Shown here in pieces: positions 18,022 through 27,019 of a stretch of DNA of 64,000 bases. Made by a program: the position numbers and the translations under genes. Under the pieces are notes generated by a model. That model did no database searches and had not been told where the DNA came from. It saw only the letters and a program-made list of their open reading frames with translations. Origin of the DNA: Gammaproteobacteria bacterium (GTDB taxonomy: Bacteria > Pseudomonadota > Gammaproteobacteria > Ga0077536); the NCBI GenBank assembly GCA_016191285.1, contig JACPPA010000016.1, positions 1-64,000 on the forward strand, written 5' to 3'. Position 1 is the stretch's first letter; every line of letters starts with the position of its first letter.

Positions 18022-19347
18022 ATGAGCAAGAAATTTCACCTGGCGCAGTACACCATGATGCCCGTCACGCATCACAGCATGGCGACCTGGAAACATCCCC
18101 GCAACCTCGCGGGAGGGTGGCGCTTTGACCGCCCGGAAGTTTGGCAGTCAATGGCCAGAACCTGCGAACGTGGAAAATTCGATTTCTTTTTTTCGGCGGA
18201 CACCGAAGGTATTTACGCGGACTTCCAGCAAAGCTACAAACCGGCGGTGCGCTATGCGGCGCAGGTGCCATGTTACGACGTCTCGACCATGATGGCGTGG
18301 CAAGCGGCCGTCACGACCAAGCTTGGATTTGTATTCACGGTATCGGTGGCGGCGCTTCCCCCCTACCTTATGGCCCGCAAAGTATCTACTTGGGACCACA
18401 TGAGTAATGGCCGTGCGGGCGTGAATATCGTGACAGCGTTTCATTTGAGCGCGTCCAGGAATCTAGGCATCGATCCTAAGGACTACTTCGCACATGACGA
18501 GCGTTACAACCGCGCTGATGAATACATGGAAGTGTGCTATCGACTGTGGGACAGCTGGGAGGAAGACGCGATCGTTATGGACGTCGCCGGCGACATGTTC
18601 GCGGATCCGGAAAAAGTCCATGCCATCGATTTTGAAGGCAAGTGGTTCAAGGTCGCCGGTCCGCTCAATATCAATCGGTGTCCTCAGGGCAAGCCGCTGA
18701 TCGTGCAGGCCGGGCAATCGGGACGCGGTCAGGATTTCGCGGCCCGCCACGCTGAAGCAGTGTTCTGTATTCAGCGTGAAGTCGGAGGTATGAAGCGATA
18801 CTACGATTCGCTCAAGGGCAAGATGGCGTCCTATGGACGAGCGACGGATTCGCTCAAAGTGTTTTTTGGCGTGCAGCCGATTATTGGTGAGACGGAAGCG
18901 ATCGCACGCGATAAAGCAGCCTTACACAACGCCCTTTTGAACCCTGAAGCTGGATTGACCATCTTATGTGGCCACCTTGGCTATGATCTGTCCAGCTTGG
19001 ATCTCGATTCATCGGTGGAAGGATTAGCAGTCCCGGGCATCCAGGGGTTGATCGATATGTACAGCGATAGCTCTTCCGGCACGAAGATGAAGCTTGCGGA
19101 TATCGCGCGAGCGCACGCGCGCGGTGTCGGTGTGCCGCAGATCGTTGGCACTCCGGCGCAGATAGCTGACTGGATGGCGACGACCATGGCAACCGTCGGC
19201 GGCGATGGGTTCCTGTTATCGCCAGCCTATGTACCGGGCTCGACCGAAGAATTTGTCGAACTCGTGGTGCCTGAGTTGCAACGCCGCGGACTAGTCCGCG
19301 ATGAGTATATCGATGGGACATTACGCGACAACCTGCTCGCGTTCTGA
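18022..19347 (+). CDS. FMN-dependent luciferase-like monooxygenase (NtaA/DszA family)
   Basis: 441 residues. The start MSKKFHLAQYTMMPVTHHS at 18022 is chosen by homology to the two paralogs starting at 46888 and 54213; the frame is open to 17806. Uses FMNH2 from a separate reductase. Family features are FFFSADTEGIYADFQ, the TWDHMSNGRAGVNIVTAFH core, AHDERYNRADEYMEVCYRLW, QAGQSGRGQDFAARHAE and GDGFLLSPAYVPGS. The family includes nitrilotriacetate monooxygenase NtaA and dibenzothiophene sulfone monooxygenase DszA. A DszC-like gene follows 82 bp downstream, so the pair could act on an organosulfur compound. Controlled by the sigma54 promoter at 17940. Confidence 0.85.
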   Translation: MSKKFHLAQYTMMPVTHHSMATWKHPRNLAGGWRFDRPEVWQSMARTCERGKFDFFFSADTEGIYADFQQSYKPAVRYAAQVPCYDVSTMMAWQAAVTTKLGFVFTVSVAALPPYLMARKVSTWDHMSNGRAGVNIVTAFHLSASRNLGIDPKDYFAHDERYNRADEYMEVCYRLWDSWEEDAIVMDVAGDMFADPEKVHAIDFEGKWFKVAGPLNINRCPQGKPLIVQAGQSGRGQDFAARHAEAVFCIQREVGGMKRYYDSLKGKMASYGRATDSLKVFFGVQPIIGETEAIARDKAALHNALLNPEAGLTILCGHLGYDLSSLDLDSSVEGLAVPGIQGLIDMYSDSSSGTKMKLADIARAHARGVGVPQIVGTPAQIADWMATTMATVGGDGFLLSPAYVPGSTEEFVELVVPELQRRGLVRDEYIDGTLRDNLLAF

Positions 19348-19429
19348 TCGCCACGAAGCGCCTTGCGACGGCGTCCATATTTTTTATTTAGCGTAGAACA
19401 CCAAGCGCGTTTTTTTTGGAGAGAAACCG

Positions 19430-20725
19430 ATGGCTGACAAGAACGTAACGGTGAGTGTGACCGCGATGGAACCGCCACCCTCGCGCAACGGGCGCGGCGT
19501 GAGCTCTGATGCGCATCTAGGCCTGGACGACAGTGAAATGGCAATCGTCGAGGAGGTTCGTCGCTTCCGTCAGGAAATCATGCCGGCACGCGCCATCGAG
19601 CATGATCGCGCAGCCACTTTTCCAAGCGACAATTTTTCTGATCTTCACCGCATGGGGCTGCTGAGCTTGGCGATCCCGAAGGAGTACGGCGGACGCGGCT
19701 TCTATATTGCGAATCGTCTGCTGGTCGAAATCATGGTGGTGGAGGAACTCGCCAAGGCCTGTTCGTCTACGGGGCAGGGTTTCCACAACCATGTGTTCCC
19801 GCTCGAAATGATACGGATGTTGGGCACCGAGGCGCAGCGCCAATTCTTTTTCAATGAGGTACTTGAGCGGGGCGCCGTATTCGGCGGCTGGGCTTCTGAA
19901 GGCCCCGGTCGTAAGACCGCTTTCGAGCTGAAGACCAAGGTGCGCAAGGTCGACGGCGGATATCTGCTAAACGGCGAAAAGTTTTTCTCGACGAATTCGG
20001 GGGGCGCGACCTGGGGGCAGGTCTGGGGACATCTCGAAGGTGAAGAGCCCGCCGCTGACAATCTGTTCCTGGCGATGGTCAGAATGGATCAGGACGGTGT
20101 CGAGCAGTTGCACGACTGGGACCCATTGGGTCAGAGAGCAACGACGAGTGGGACTACGCGTTACACGAATGTGTTCGTCCCCGATCTCCATATGCTGGGA
20201 GGCTCAGGCGCTTATTACAGCAACCCGCTGATTGGCGCGTTTTTCCAGATCGGTTGGGCGGCCGTATATGCCGGTATCGCAGGTGGCGCTTTGGAGAAAA
20301 CGGTGGAATTGGCCGTCACCCACGCCCGGCCCTGGGGCGAAACGGAGCTGGAACGGGCGATTGACGATCCTTATGTGCAAAACGACGTCGCGAATATGAG
20401 TATTGCCGTCGAAGCAACCCGCTTGCTGCTGTATCGGTCGGCGACGTTGCTCGAAGCTGCATCGAGCAATTTCAGCCGCCGACCCGAAGCGCAAACGGCC
20501 GTCTATCGCGCGAAGGTCATGGCCTCCGAAACCGCGCTCGATGTGGCAAGCAAGCTGTTTCAAGTGGCGGGTGCACGCGCCGCCGTCGGCGCACCGAAGA
20601 CCGGCATTGACGCGTTCTGGCGCAATGCGCGGACGTTCACATTGCATGACCCGGTCAATTACCGTCGTCAACGCATTGGGCGCTATGTTCTCGGAGTCGA
20701 AGATCCACCGATCGGGTGGTATTAG
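19430..20725 (+). CDS. Acyl-CoA dehydrogenase-fold flavin monooxygenase (DszC/SfnC-like)
   Basis: 431 residues, with TTTTGGAG before the ATG. The acyl-CoA dehydrogenase fold is plain (GLLSLAIPKEYGGRG, LNGEKFFSTNSGG). The ending ARTFTLHDPVNYRRQRIG, then GRYVLGVEDPPIGWY, is the signature of FMNH2-dependent oxygenases such as DszC and SfnC; it replaces the catalytic-Glu loop (YEGT) of true dehydrogenases. These enzymes oxidise sulfur or other heteroatoms in small molecules. It stands directly after a DszA-type gene and probably shares its transcript. A C-terminal relic of a homologous gene lies at 23590-23741. Confidence 0.82.
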   Translation: MADKNVTVSVTAMEPPPSRNGRGVSSDAHLGLDDSEMAIVEEVRRFRQEIMPARAIEHDRAATFPSDNFSDLHRMGLLSLAIPKEYGGRGFYIANRLLVEIMVVEELAKACSSTGQGFHNHVFPLEMIRMLGTEAQRQFFFNEVLERGAVFGGWASEGPGRKTAFELKTKVRKVDGGYLLNGEKFFSTNSGGATWGQVWGHLEGEEPAADNLFLAMVRMDQDGVEQLHDWDPLGQRATTSGTTRYTNVFVPDLHMLGGSGAYYSNPLIGAFFQIGWAAVYAGIAGGALEKTVELAVTHARPWGETELERAIDDPYVQNDVANMSIAVEATRLLLYRSATLLEAASSNFSRRPEAQTAVYRAKVMASETALDVASKLFQVAGARAAVGAPKTGIDAFWRNARTFTLHDPVNYRRQRIGRYVLGVEDPPIGWY

Positions 20726-20801
20726 GGAAACTCTGACCAAACCCACACATGCATTTTCAAAATACAGCACTTGCGCGCATAAAGCGACAAAGGACTCTTC
20801 G

Positions 20802-22004
20802 ATGCACTATGGACTGAACAATGCGCAGATCGAACTCGAGGCGCACGCACGCTCCGTGGCCGTGGAAGTGATCGGTCCGCAGGCTGCACAAATCGATGTG
20901 ACAGAGCAATACCCCTGGGCCAACGTCGATGCGCTGAAAGAGGCTGGTTTCATGGGCATGACCTTGCCTAAAGCCTATGGCGGCGCCGGACTGGATTATC
21001 TCGACGCCGTACTGGTCATCGAGCAGATGGCTCGTGTATGCGGAGTTACGGCGAGAATTGTCGTCGAAGCCAACATGGGTGCCATCTCGGCCATCCTGAT
21101 GTATGGCACTGAGGCACAGAAACGTCTCGCCGCCGATCTGGTTCTGGGAGGTGACAAGCCCGCGATCTGCATCACCGAGCCGCAGGCGGGTAGCGCCGCC
21201 TCCGAAATGACGACCCGCGCCGACAAACGCGGGAACACCTATGTCATTAACGGAAAGAAGCACTGGATAACCGGCGGCGGCGTATCGCGCTTGCATTTGA
21301 TCTTCGCGCGGGTGTTCGACGAAACGGGGACTGAACTTGGCATCGGAGGCTTCATCGCCGTTAGAGACGAAGATCCAGGACTGAAGATTGGCCGACGTGA
21401 ACCGACCATGGGGCTGCGCGGCATCCCGGAAACCGAACTGTTGTTCGAAAATCTGGAGATCGATCAAAGCCGCGTCTTGCTACCGCCGTCGGGGTTCAAG
21501 CGCGGCTTCGCCGAACTCATGAGTGCGTACAACGCTCAACGGGTGGGCGCGGGAACAGTCGCGCTCGGCCTCGCTGCGGGCGCCTTCGACCTAGCGCGAG
21601 CCTATACCCTCGAGCGCGAGCAATTCGGACGTCCGATCGCGGAATTTCAGGGGGTACAATGGATGCTTGCCGACATGAGCACCCAACTTGATGCCGCGCG
21701 ATTGATGATCCAGAGTGCGGCGCGCACACGCGGCCCTCACGACAGTCCGTTCCCTGATCCGACTGCCGCCGCGCAGGCGAAGCTCTTCGCGTCCGAGATG
21801 GCCATCAAGGTCACTAACGACGCGTTGCAGCTGTTTGGTGCGAAGGGCTATTCCCGCAATTCGCCGCTGGAGCGCATGGTTCGCGACGCACGGATGTTCA
21901 CCATCGGCGGTGGCACTGTGCAGATTTTGCGGACCGTCATTGCATCACGCATTCTCGATAGAAAGTTGCCGCAGGCCCGCGATGGCTATGGTAAGGCGAA
22001 GTAG
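20802..22004 (+). CDS. Acyl-CoA dehydrogenase
   Basis: 400 residues from ATG 20802 (MHYGLNNAQIELEAHARSVA); the frame is open further upstream across the preceding gene. Typical FAD-dependent dehydrogenase: GFMGMTLPKAYGGAGLDYLD, CITEPQAGSAASEMTTRA, then EREQFGRPIAEFQGVQWMLA and a C-terminal LFGAKGYSRNSPLERMVRD. The position of the catalytic Glu of medium-chain enzymes (YEGT) reads IGGGTVQI, so the base must lie elsewhere or the reaction differs, as in some FadE-type enzymes. It follows the DszC-like gene by 76 bp, likely in the same operon. Confidence 0.85.
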   Translation: MHYGLNNAQIELEAHARSVAVEVIGPQAAQIDVTEQYPWANVDALKEAGFMGMTLPKAYGGAGLDYLDAVLVIEQMARVCGVTARIVVEANMGAISAILMYGTEAQKRLAADLVLGGDKPAICITEPQAGSAASEMTTRADKRGNTYVINGKKHWITGGGVSRLHLIFARVFDETGTELGIGGFIAVRDEDPGLKIGRREPTMGLRGIPETELLFENLEIDQSRVLLPPSGFKRGFAELMSAYNAQRVGAGTVALGLAAGAFDLARAYTLEREQFGRPIAEFQGVQWMLADMSTQLDAARLMIQSAARTRGPHDSPFPDPTAAAQAKLFASEMAIKVTNDALQLFGAKGYSRNSPLERMVRDARMFTIGGGTVQILRTVIASRILDRKLPQARDGYGKAK

Positions 22005-22062
22005 AGCAAGAACGACGCCGGATGCAATTGAAGGCAGCTACTAGCTTGTCGACCCCATCCGA

Positions 22063-23277
22063 GTGAGCCTGCCAGCCGCATCCGTGCCGCGCTGGTCCAC
22101 GCGCCACGCAACTGCCATCATCGGGATCGCTGCCCTCCTCTGCAGCGCGTTGTGGTTCAGTATCAACGCGGTGGCCGATACACTGCAAATCGCGTGGGGC
22201 CTCACACCGGCTGATTTAGGCCACCTGGCCAGTGCCGTGCAGCTCGGATTCATCAGCGGGACGCTGCTGATTTCCTTATCGGGCTTAGCTGATCGCTTTG
22301 CCGCTAGCCATATCTTCACTATCTGTGCCGTCATCGGCGCGCTCGCGAACGGTGCCGTGGCGTTCATTTACGGTGGGCTGCTTCCGGCGCTGTTGTTGCG
22401 GTTCGTGACCGGCATGGCAATGGCCGGGGTTTATCCACTCGGCATGAAGCTGGTTGTCACCTGGGCCCCTGAGCGCGCGGGAAATGTTCTGGGATGGTTG
22501 GTCGGCATGTTGATGGTAGGCGCAGGCCTGCCCCATTTCGTGCGCGGTATCGACGTGGTTCCAAATTGGCAGGCAGTCCTTCTGATTGCGTCGGCGGTGG
22601 CATTGATTGGCGCTGGCATGGTGTGGAGCCTGGGCGATGGTCCCCATCACGCGCGGGGGCGCCGCCTGCACTGGGGCGGCGTCTTGCGCTGTTACGCGGT
22701 CCCTGAATTTCGTGCAGCAGCCTGTGGATATTTCGGTCACATGTGGGAGCTGTATGCATTTCTCGTCATGGTGCCGATCATGATCGCGCGACAAGGTGCG
22801 ATCCAAGGTCACATGGTGTACCTCACGACCGCCGCGGTCTTTCTGGCGAGTGGGACAGGTTGTATTGTGGGTGGCATCCTAAGCCGACGTTGGGGCTGCG
22901 CAAGAATCGCCATCCTGGCGTTGAGCGGTTCGGCGCTGATGTGCCTGCTCTATCCTTGGCTCGCCGGAGGCCCCACGCCACTCGTGGTCATGGTGCTACT
23001 GGGATGGGGATTTCTCGCGACGGCCGACTCCCCGCAATTCTCCGCCTTGGCCTCCCAAGCTTGCCCTCCACAGCTAGTGGGCAGCGCACTGGCGTTGATG
23101 AACAGTATCGGGTTCGGGATCTCCATCGCCTCCATTGAACTGGCCACTCTGGTGTGGGACAGCCTCTCCGTCTATATCGCGTGGCTACTCCTTCCCGGCC
23201 CACTGTTAGGACTGTTAGCGCTGCGGGAGATGTGGCGAGCTTCCAAGGTCGAGTCACGACCGTTGGCTATCGGATAG
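22063..23277 (+). CDS. MFS transporter
   Basis: 404 residues from a GTG start. Twelve hydrophobic segments can be counted; the loop after helix 2 reads SLSGLADRFAASH, a variant of the MFS motif A. A helix 4-5 region MAMAGVYPLGMKLVVTW follows. It ends 58 bp downstream series with the preceding dehydrogenase gene and probably imports a substrate or exports a product of this operon. The substrate cannot be told. Confidence 0.8.
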   Translation: MSLPAASVPRWSTRHATAIIGIAALLCSALWFSINAVADTLQIAWGLTPADLGHLASAVQLGFISGTLLISLSGLADRFAASHIFTICAVIGALANGAVAFIYGGLLPALLLRFVTGMAMAGVYPLGMKLVVTWAPERAGNVLGWLVGMLMVGAGLPHFVRGIDVVPNWQAVLLIASAVALIGAGMVWSLGDGPHHARGRRLHWGGVLRCYAVPEFRAAACGYFGHMWELYAFLVMVPIMIARQGAIQGHMVYLTTAAVFLASGTGCIVGGILSRRWGCARIAILALSGSALMCLLYPWLAGGPTPLVVMVLLGWGFLATADSPQFSALASQACPPQLVGSALALMNSIGFGISIASIELATLVWDSLSVYIAWLLLPGPLLGLLALREMWRASKVESRPLAIG

Positions 23278-23311
23278 TCTCCCGCAGACCGAAAAGTCGT
23301 GCGCTTCGCCG

Positions 23312-23360
23312 TGCACCTAGTGCGAGATTGTGCGCGAATTCGCCAGAGAAATCTGCACAG
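23312..23360. promoter_or_regulatory. Activator-binding repeat cluster upstream of the 23.75 kb monooxygenase
   Basis: GTGCACC near 23311, TTGTGCGCG near 23328 and CTGCACAG at 23353-23360 repeat the TGTGCA/TGCACA theme. The cluster ends 92 bp before the sigma54 element at 23453, comparable with the spacing elsewhere in the window. Confidence 0.55.
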
Positions 23361-23452
23361 AACCCCGCAGCTAACCGACGATGCAGCGCCTAGCTCCTGG
23401 CGCTGTGGCCCATATCTGACTCGGGGCGCACTTGTGCTGTCTTGGCATACTC

Positions 23453-23468
23453 TTTGCTCAATCTGCAT
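23453..23468 (+). promoter_or_regulatory. Sigma54 promoter
   Basis: TGGCATACTCTTTGCT matches TGGCACG-N4-TTGCW at all strongly conserved positions, with GG-N10-GC spacing. Transcription from about 23480 would pass through a gene relic before reaching the monooxygenase gene at 23753. Confidence 0.75.
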
Positions 23469-23589
23469 GAAAGAAGCGGCAAACGATAAAAAGCAGCTGC
23501 TCCGACTCAGACCTGCTGCTAAGCGAGAAGGGAGCGTTTCAATGGGTGGATTGAAGTTCGACATAGACGGCCGAGGTCGCGAGGTCCTG

Positions 23590-23741
23590 GCGATCCGAGA
23601 AAATACGCCATTAGAAGCCGGCGCAACGCGCGAACATTCACCTTGCATGATCCCATCGATTACCGGCCACAACGGATTGGCAGGCACCTACTTGACGACG
23701 ATGATTCACCGATTGGCTGGTATTGGGTCGTACTCATTTAA
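23590..23741 (+). pseudogene. C-terminal relic of a DszC/SfnC-like monooxygenase gene
   Basis: The frame beginning at 23607 reads AIRSRRNARTFTLHDPIDY, then RPQRIGRHLLDDDSPIGWYW, ending at a TAA (23739-23741). This is plainly the C-terminus of the family represented by the intact gene at 19430-20725 (NARTFTLHDPVNYRRQRIG). Only about 45 residues remain; the rest was deleted. It lies between a sigma54 promoter and a DszA-type gene, so an ancestral operon probably had a DszC-like gene before the DszA-like one. Confidence 0.8.
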
Positions 23742-23752
23742 GGACACAATAC

Positions 23753-25075
23753 GTGGCTAAACACATGCACCTCAGCGGCTTCATGATCCATTGCCCCGCG
23801 CCGCATACGATGCTTTCTTGGGTTCACGATGAAAAGGTCGCGACACACCGCTGGCACGAGCCTGGCTATTGGCAGTCGATCGCGCAAACCCTGGAAAGGG
23901 GCAAATTCGACATGTTCTTTTTCGCCGACCAATGGGCGGCCTACGACATTTACAAGGACACGATGGATCCGGTGTTGCAATACGCCGTGCAGTTTCCCGT
24001 TCACGACCCGGTGGTCCTGATTCCGGCCTTGTCGGCGGTGACCAAAAAACTTGGCTTCACCGTCACGATGTCCACGACGTTTTATCCTCCCTATATGCTC
24101 GCACGCAAGCTCTCGACCTTGGATCACGTGACTCAGGGCCGGATCGGCTGGAATATCGTGACTTCATTTCACCGCAATGAGATGCGGAACTTTGGTATCG
24201 ATGAACTGATCCCTCACGATGAGCGCTATGCCCGCGCGGAAGAGTACATCGATGTTTGCAAACGCCTGTGGGGCAGCTGGGATCCGGACGCGGTGGTCAT
24301 GGATATGCAGCATGGACTCTTCGCCGATCCCGCGAAGATCCGCAAGATCGATTTCAAGGGGAAGTGGTATAGCTGCACTGGACCCGCCAGCGTCATCCCC
24401 TCGCCGCAGGGCACGCCGTACTTGGTGCAGGCGGGCGCGTCGGCCGCGGGACGGGACTATGCGGCCCAGCACGCAGAAGCTATTTTCGGCTTGCAGTTGT
24501 CACCGGAATCGATGCGCGTCTTTGTCGACGACATCGCGCAGCGCGCGAGAAAGTTCGGGCGTAAGCCCGAGGACATCAAGATCATGTGGGGCGTGATCCC
24601 CATTGTCGGCAAGACTGCCGAAGAAGCGGCGGAGAAAGAACGCACGTTGATGGCGCGCATTCCGCTCGAAGCGGGGATGGCGCTGATGTCGGCGCACTTT
24701 GGCATCGACTTATCAAAATATGAACTCGACGCGCCGCTGAAACAAATGGACATCCCGGGTATCCAGGGCATCCTTGATGCCTTCATCAGCATGCCTGGGA
24801 AGACGATCACCTTGCGCGACGCGGTAACGCGCTACGGCGCCGGTGTGGCGATGCCGCATATCGTCGGCACACCTGAGCAGGTCGCGGATCGTATGGAGCA
24901 ACTGCTGCTGCAAGGGGGCGGCGACGGGTTCCAGATCAGCCCGGGGTATTACGCCCCTGCTTATTTTCAGGACATCGTGGAATTGTTGATCCCGGTCCTC
25001 CAAGAACGTGGCCTGTTCCGCAAGGAATATTCGGGCGCCACCCTGCGGGACCATATGTCTCAACAACGTGGATAG
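23753..25075 (+). CDS. FMN-dependent luciferase-like monooxygenase (NtaA/DszA family)
   Basis: 440 residues. GTG at 23753 with AAGGA 9 bases upstream is the likely start; an ATG at 23765 is possible. Features: FDMFFFADQWAAYDIYKD, STLDHVTQGRIGWNIVTSFH, HDERYARAEEYIDVCKRLW, VQAGASAAGRDYAAQHAEA and QISPGYYAPAYF. It is divergent from the three KKFHL-type paralogs, so probably a different substrate. Two dioxygenase genes and soxCD follow closely on the same strand. The sigma54 promoter at 23453 precedes it. Confidence 0.85.
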   Translation: MAKHMHLSGFMIHCPAPHTMLSWVHDEKVATHRWHEPGYWQSIAQTLERGKFDMFFFADQWAAYDIYKDTMDPVLQYAVQFPVHDPVVLIPALSAVTKKLGFTVTMSTTFYPPYMLARKLSTLDHVTQGRIGWNIVTSFHRNEMRNFGIDELIPHDERYARAEEYIDVCKRLWGSWDPDAVVMDMQHGLFADPAKIRKIDFKGKWYSCTGPASVIPSPQGTPYLVQAGASAAGRDYAAQHAEAIFGLQLSPESMRVFVDDIAQRARKFGRKPEDIKIMWGVIPIVGKTAEEAAEKERTLMARIPLEAGMALMSAHFGIDLSKYELDAPLKQMDIPGIQGILDAFISMPGKTITLRDAVTRYGAGVAMPHIVGTPEQVADRMEQLLLQGGGDGFQISPGYYAPAYFQDIVELLIPVLQERGLFRKEYSGATLRDHMSQQRG

Positions 25076-25174
25076 ATTTATGCCGGGGCGCGCTACTGCC
25101 GATCGGCTGTTTGCGTGCCGAATGTTGTTCAATCCTTGACAGCCAGGGGCGCTTTAGAACGGGGGCTCGATGTT

Positions 25175-26008
25175 GTGAAGAATTGTATATCCATAGTCCC
25201 TATCGCCGGCGCGCTGGGCGCCGAGATTACCGGTGTCGATTTATCGGCGCAGCTCAGTGAAGAGACGATTGACCAGATAAAGAGTGCGCTCACCGAACAT
25301 CTCGTCATTTTTTTCCGCGATCAAACGCTTACACGGCAACAGCATAAAGCGTTTACTTCCCGCTTCGGCGAGCTGCATCGTCATCCGGTGATCAAGGGGC
25401 CGCCGGGCGAGCCCGATTTGCTCGTGTTGCAAAACGATGAAGCCCGACGTGCTCAGACAGACGCTTGGCACTCGGACGTGAGTTCAGACGAGTACCCGCC
25501 AATGGGGTCAGTTCTCTATGCACACGAGATACCGGACGCAGGTGGCGACACAATGTGGATGAATGCCTATCTCGCCTATGAAGCGCTGTCTGCGCCGATG
25601 CGCACCTATCTCAATGGATTAACCGCGACGCATAGTATCGAGCACCTGTTCGGGATGAAGTCGCTGGTCAATTTGGGCGCTGCCGAAGCAACTGCGATCC
25701 GAGAACGGCTCAAACCGGTTCATCATCCCGTGGTGCGGACGCATCCGTGGTCCGGTCGCAAATCGCTCTACGTGAACAGCTCATTCACACGATCCATAGA
25801 CGGTATCCCAAAAGCGGAAAGCGACGCTGTGCTTCGTTTCTTGTACGCGCACATGGCGTCTCCGAATTTCACCTGTCGCTTCCGATGGCGGAAAGGTTCC
25901 GTTGCGTTCTGGGACAACCGTTGTACTCAGCACTACGCGCTCAACGATTATTGGCCGCACAAGCGCCATATGGAACGTTTTACAGTTGTCGGCGAGAAAC
26001 CCGTTTGA
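25175..26008 (+). CDS. TauD/TfdA-family Fe(II)/2-oxoglutarate dioxygenase (first of a tandem pair)
   Basis: About 277 residues from GTG 25175 (MKNCISIVPIAGALGAEITG), chosen because this aligns with the start of the neighbouring paralog; the frame is open to 25115. Iron ligands are visible as WHSDVS (HxD) and the distal His in NRCTQHYALNDYWP, with GGDTMWMNAYLAYE between. TauD releases sulfite from taurine and related enzymes act on alkyl sulfates or phenoxyacids. Near SsuD-like, DszA-like and SoxCD genes, a sulfonate or sulfate ester is a reasonable guess. Confidence 0.85.
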   Translation: MKNCISIVPIAGALGAEITGVDLSAQLSEETIDQIKSALTEHLVIFFRDQTLTRQQHKAFTSRFGELHRHPVIKGPPGEPDLLVLQNDEARRAQTDAWHSDVSSDEYPPMGSVLYAHEIPDAGGDTMWMNAYLAYEALSAPMRTYLNGLTATHSIEHLFGMKSLVNLGAAEATAIRERLKPVHHPVVRTHPWSGRKSLYVNSSFTRSIDGIPKAESDAVLRFLYAHMASPNFTCRFRWRKGSVAFWDNRCTQHYALNDYWPHKRHMERFTVVGEKPV

Positions 26009-26098
26009 ATTGAATAGAGACGAGAGACGGCGCTGCAGCGACGGCATTTCCACCCATACAGCGGCACAGTTCCACAGCCACGATAAGGTAGGAGGATC

Positions 26099-26932
26099 AT
26101 GATGGGTACACGTTTGCAAATTCGGCCAGTGGCGGGGGCTTTGGGCGCCGAGGTCGGGGGTATCAATCTTGCCGACGCTTTGAGCGACGACATTATCGCT
26201 GAAGTCAGGCAGGCGCTTCTGGAAAATCTCGTATTATTTTTCCGTGACCAGGCCCTGACTCCGGCACAGCACAAGGCATTTGCTTCTCGGTTTGGGCGAC
26301 TTCATCGTCATCCAACGGTCAAGGCGCCGCCGGAAGATCCGGATCTGCTTGTACTCGAAACCGATCGTGAGCGACCCGGTCAGGTCGACCGCTGGCATTC
26401 CGACGTGAGCTCCGATGAATATCCGCCAATGGGGTCGCTACTATATGCGCGTATCGTCCCTGAACGCGGTGGCGACACGATGTGGATGAATGCCTACCTG
26501 GCTTATGAAACGCTGTCAGCCCCGATGCGCGGGTTGCTCGACGGCTTGACCGCGACCCACAGCATCACCCGCCTCTACGATTTGGGGATTATGCGCGGGG
26601 AATGGGAGGCACGCAGGAAGGCGAGCGAGGCACATCCGCCGATGCACCATCCGGTCGTGCGGACGCATCCGGTAACTGGGCGTAAATTGCTCTATGTCAA
26701 CACCATATTCACCGAATGCATCGATGGGGTTTCGGCCGCCGAGAGCCGTGCCATTCTCGATTTCTTGTACGCACACATAGCGACACCGAATTTTTCGTGT
26801 CGACTGACTTGGCGTGAGGGCACTCTCGCATTTTGGGACAATCGCTGCACCCAGCACTATGGCGTGAACGATTATTGGCCCCAACATCGATTGATGCACC
26901 GCTACACGATCGTGGGCGACAGGCCCGTATGA
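26099..26932 (+). CDS. TauD/TfdA-family Fe(II)/2-oxoglutarate dioxygenase (second of a tandem pair)
   Basis: 277 residues behind a strong TAGGAGGATC ribosome-binding site. The sequence is close to the preceding gene along its whole length (SRFGRLHRHPTVKAPPEDPD, DVSSDEYPPMGSLLYA, NRCTQHYGVNDYWP), so the pair arose by tandem duplication. Ligands HxD and distal His are intact in both. The region after the metal motif (ITRLYDLGIMRGEWEARRKA) differs most, where substrate selectivity usually lies, suggesting divergence rather than dosage. Confidence 0.85.
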   Translation: MMGTRLQIRPVAGALGAEVGGINLADALSDDIIAEVRQALLENLVLFFRDQALTPAQHKAFASRFGRLHRHPTVKAPPEDPDLLVLETDRERPGQVDRWHSDVSSDEYPPMGSLLYARIVPERGGDTMWMNAYLAYETLSAPMRGLLDGLTATHSITRLYDLGIMRGEWEARRKASEAHPPMHHPVVRTHPVTGRKLLYVNTIFTECIDGVSAAESRAILDFLYAHIATPNFSCRLTWREGTLAFWDNRCTQHYGVNDYWPQHRLMHRYTIVGDRPV

Positions 26933-27019
26933 TGGGCGTGGCCCATCCAGCAACCAAACTTTGAATCGTCTACCGACAATTGCCTTCAACGAACAGCGCA
27001 CCCCCTGAACGAGCCATGT

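Noticed and set aside
23299-23760. 153-residue forward open frame before the 23.75 kb monooxygenase
   Set aside because: The recognisable DszC-like ending is in another frame, so this frame is a shadow across a promoter and a relic.
25060-25174. CGGCTGTTTGCGTGCC as a sigma54 promoter of the dioxygenase pair
   Set aside because: Spacing fits but only the invariant dinucleotides match; the genes are closely packed behind the 23753 unit.
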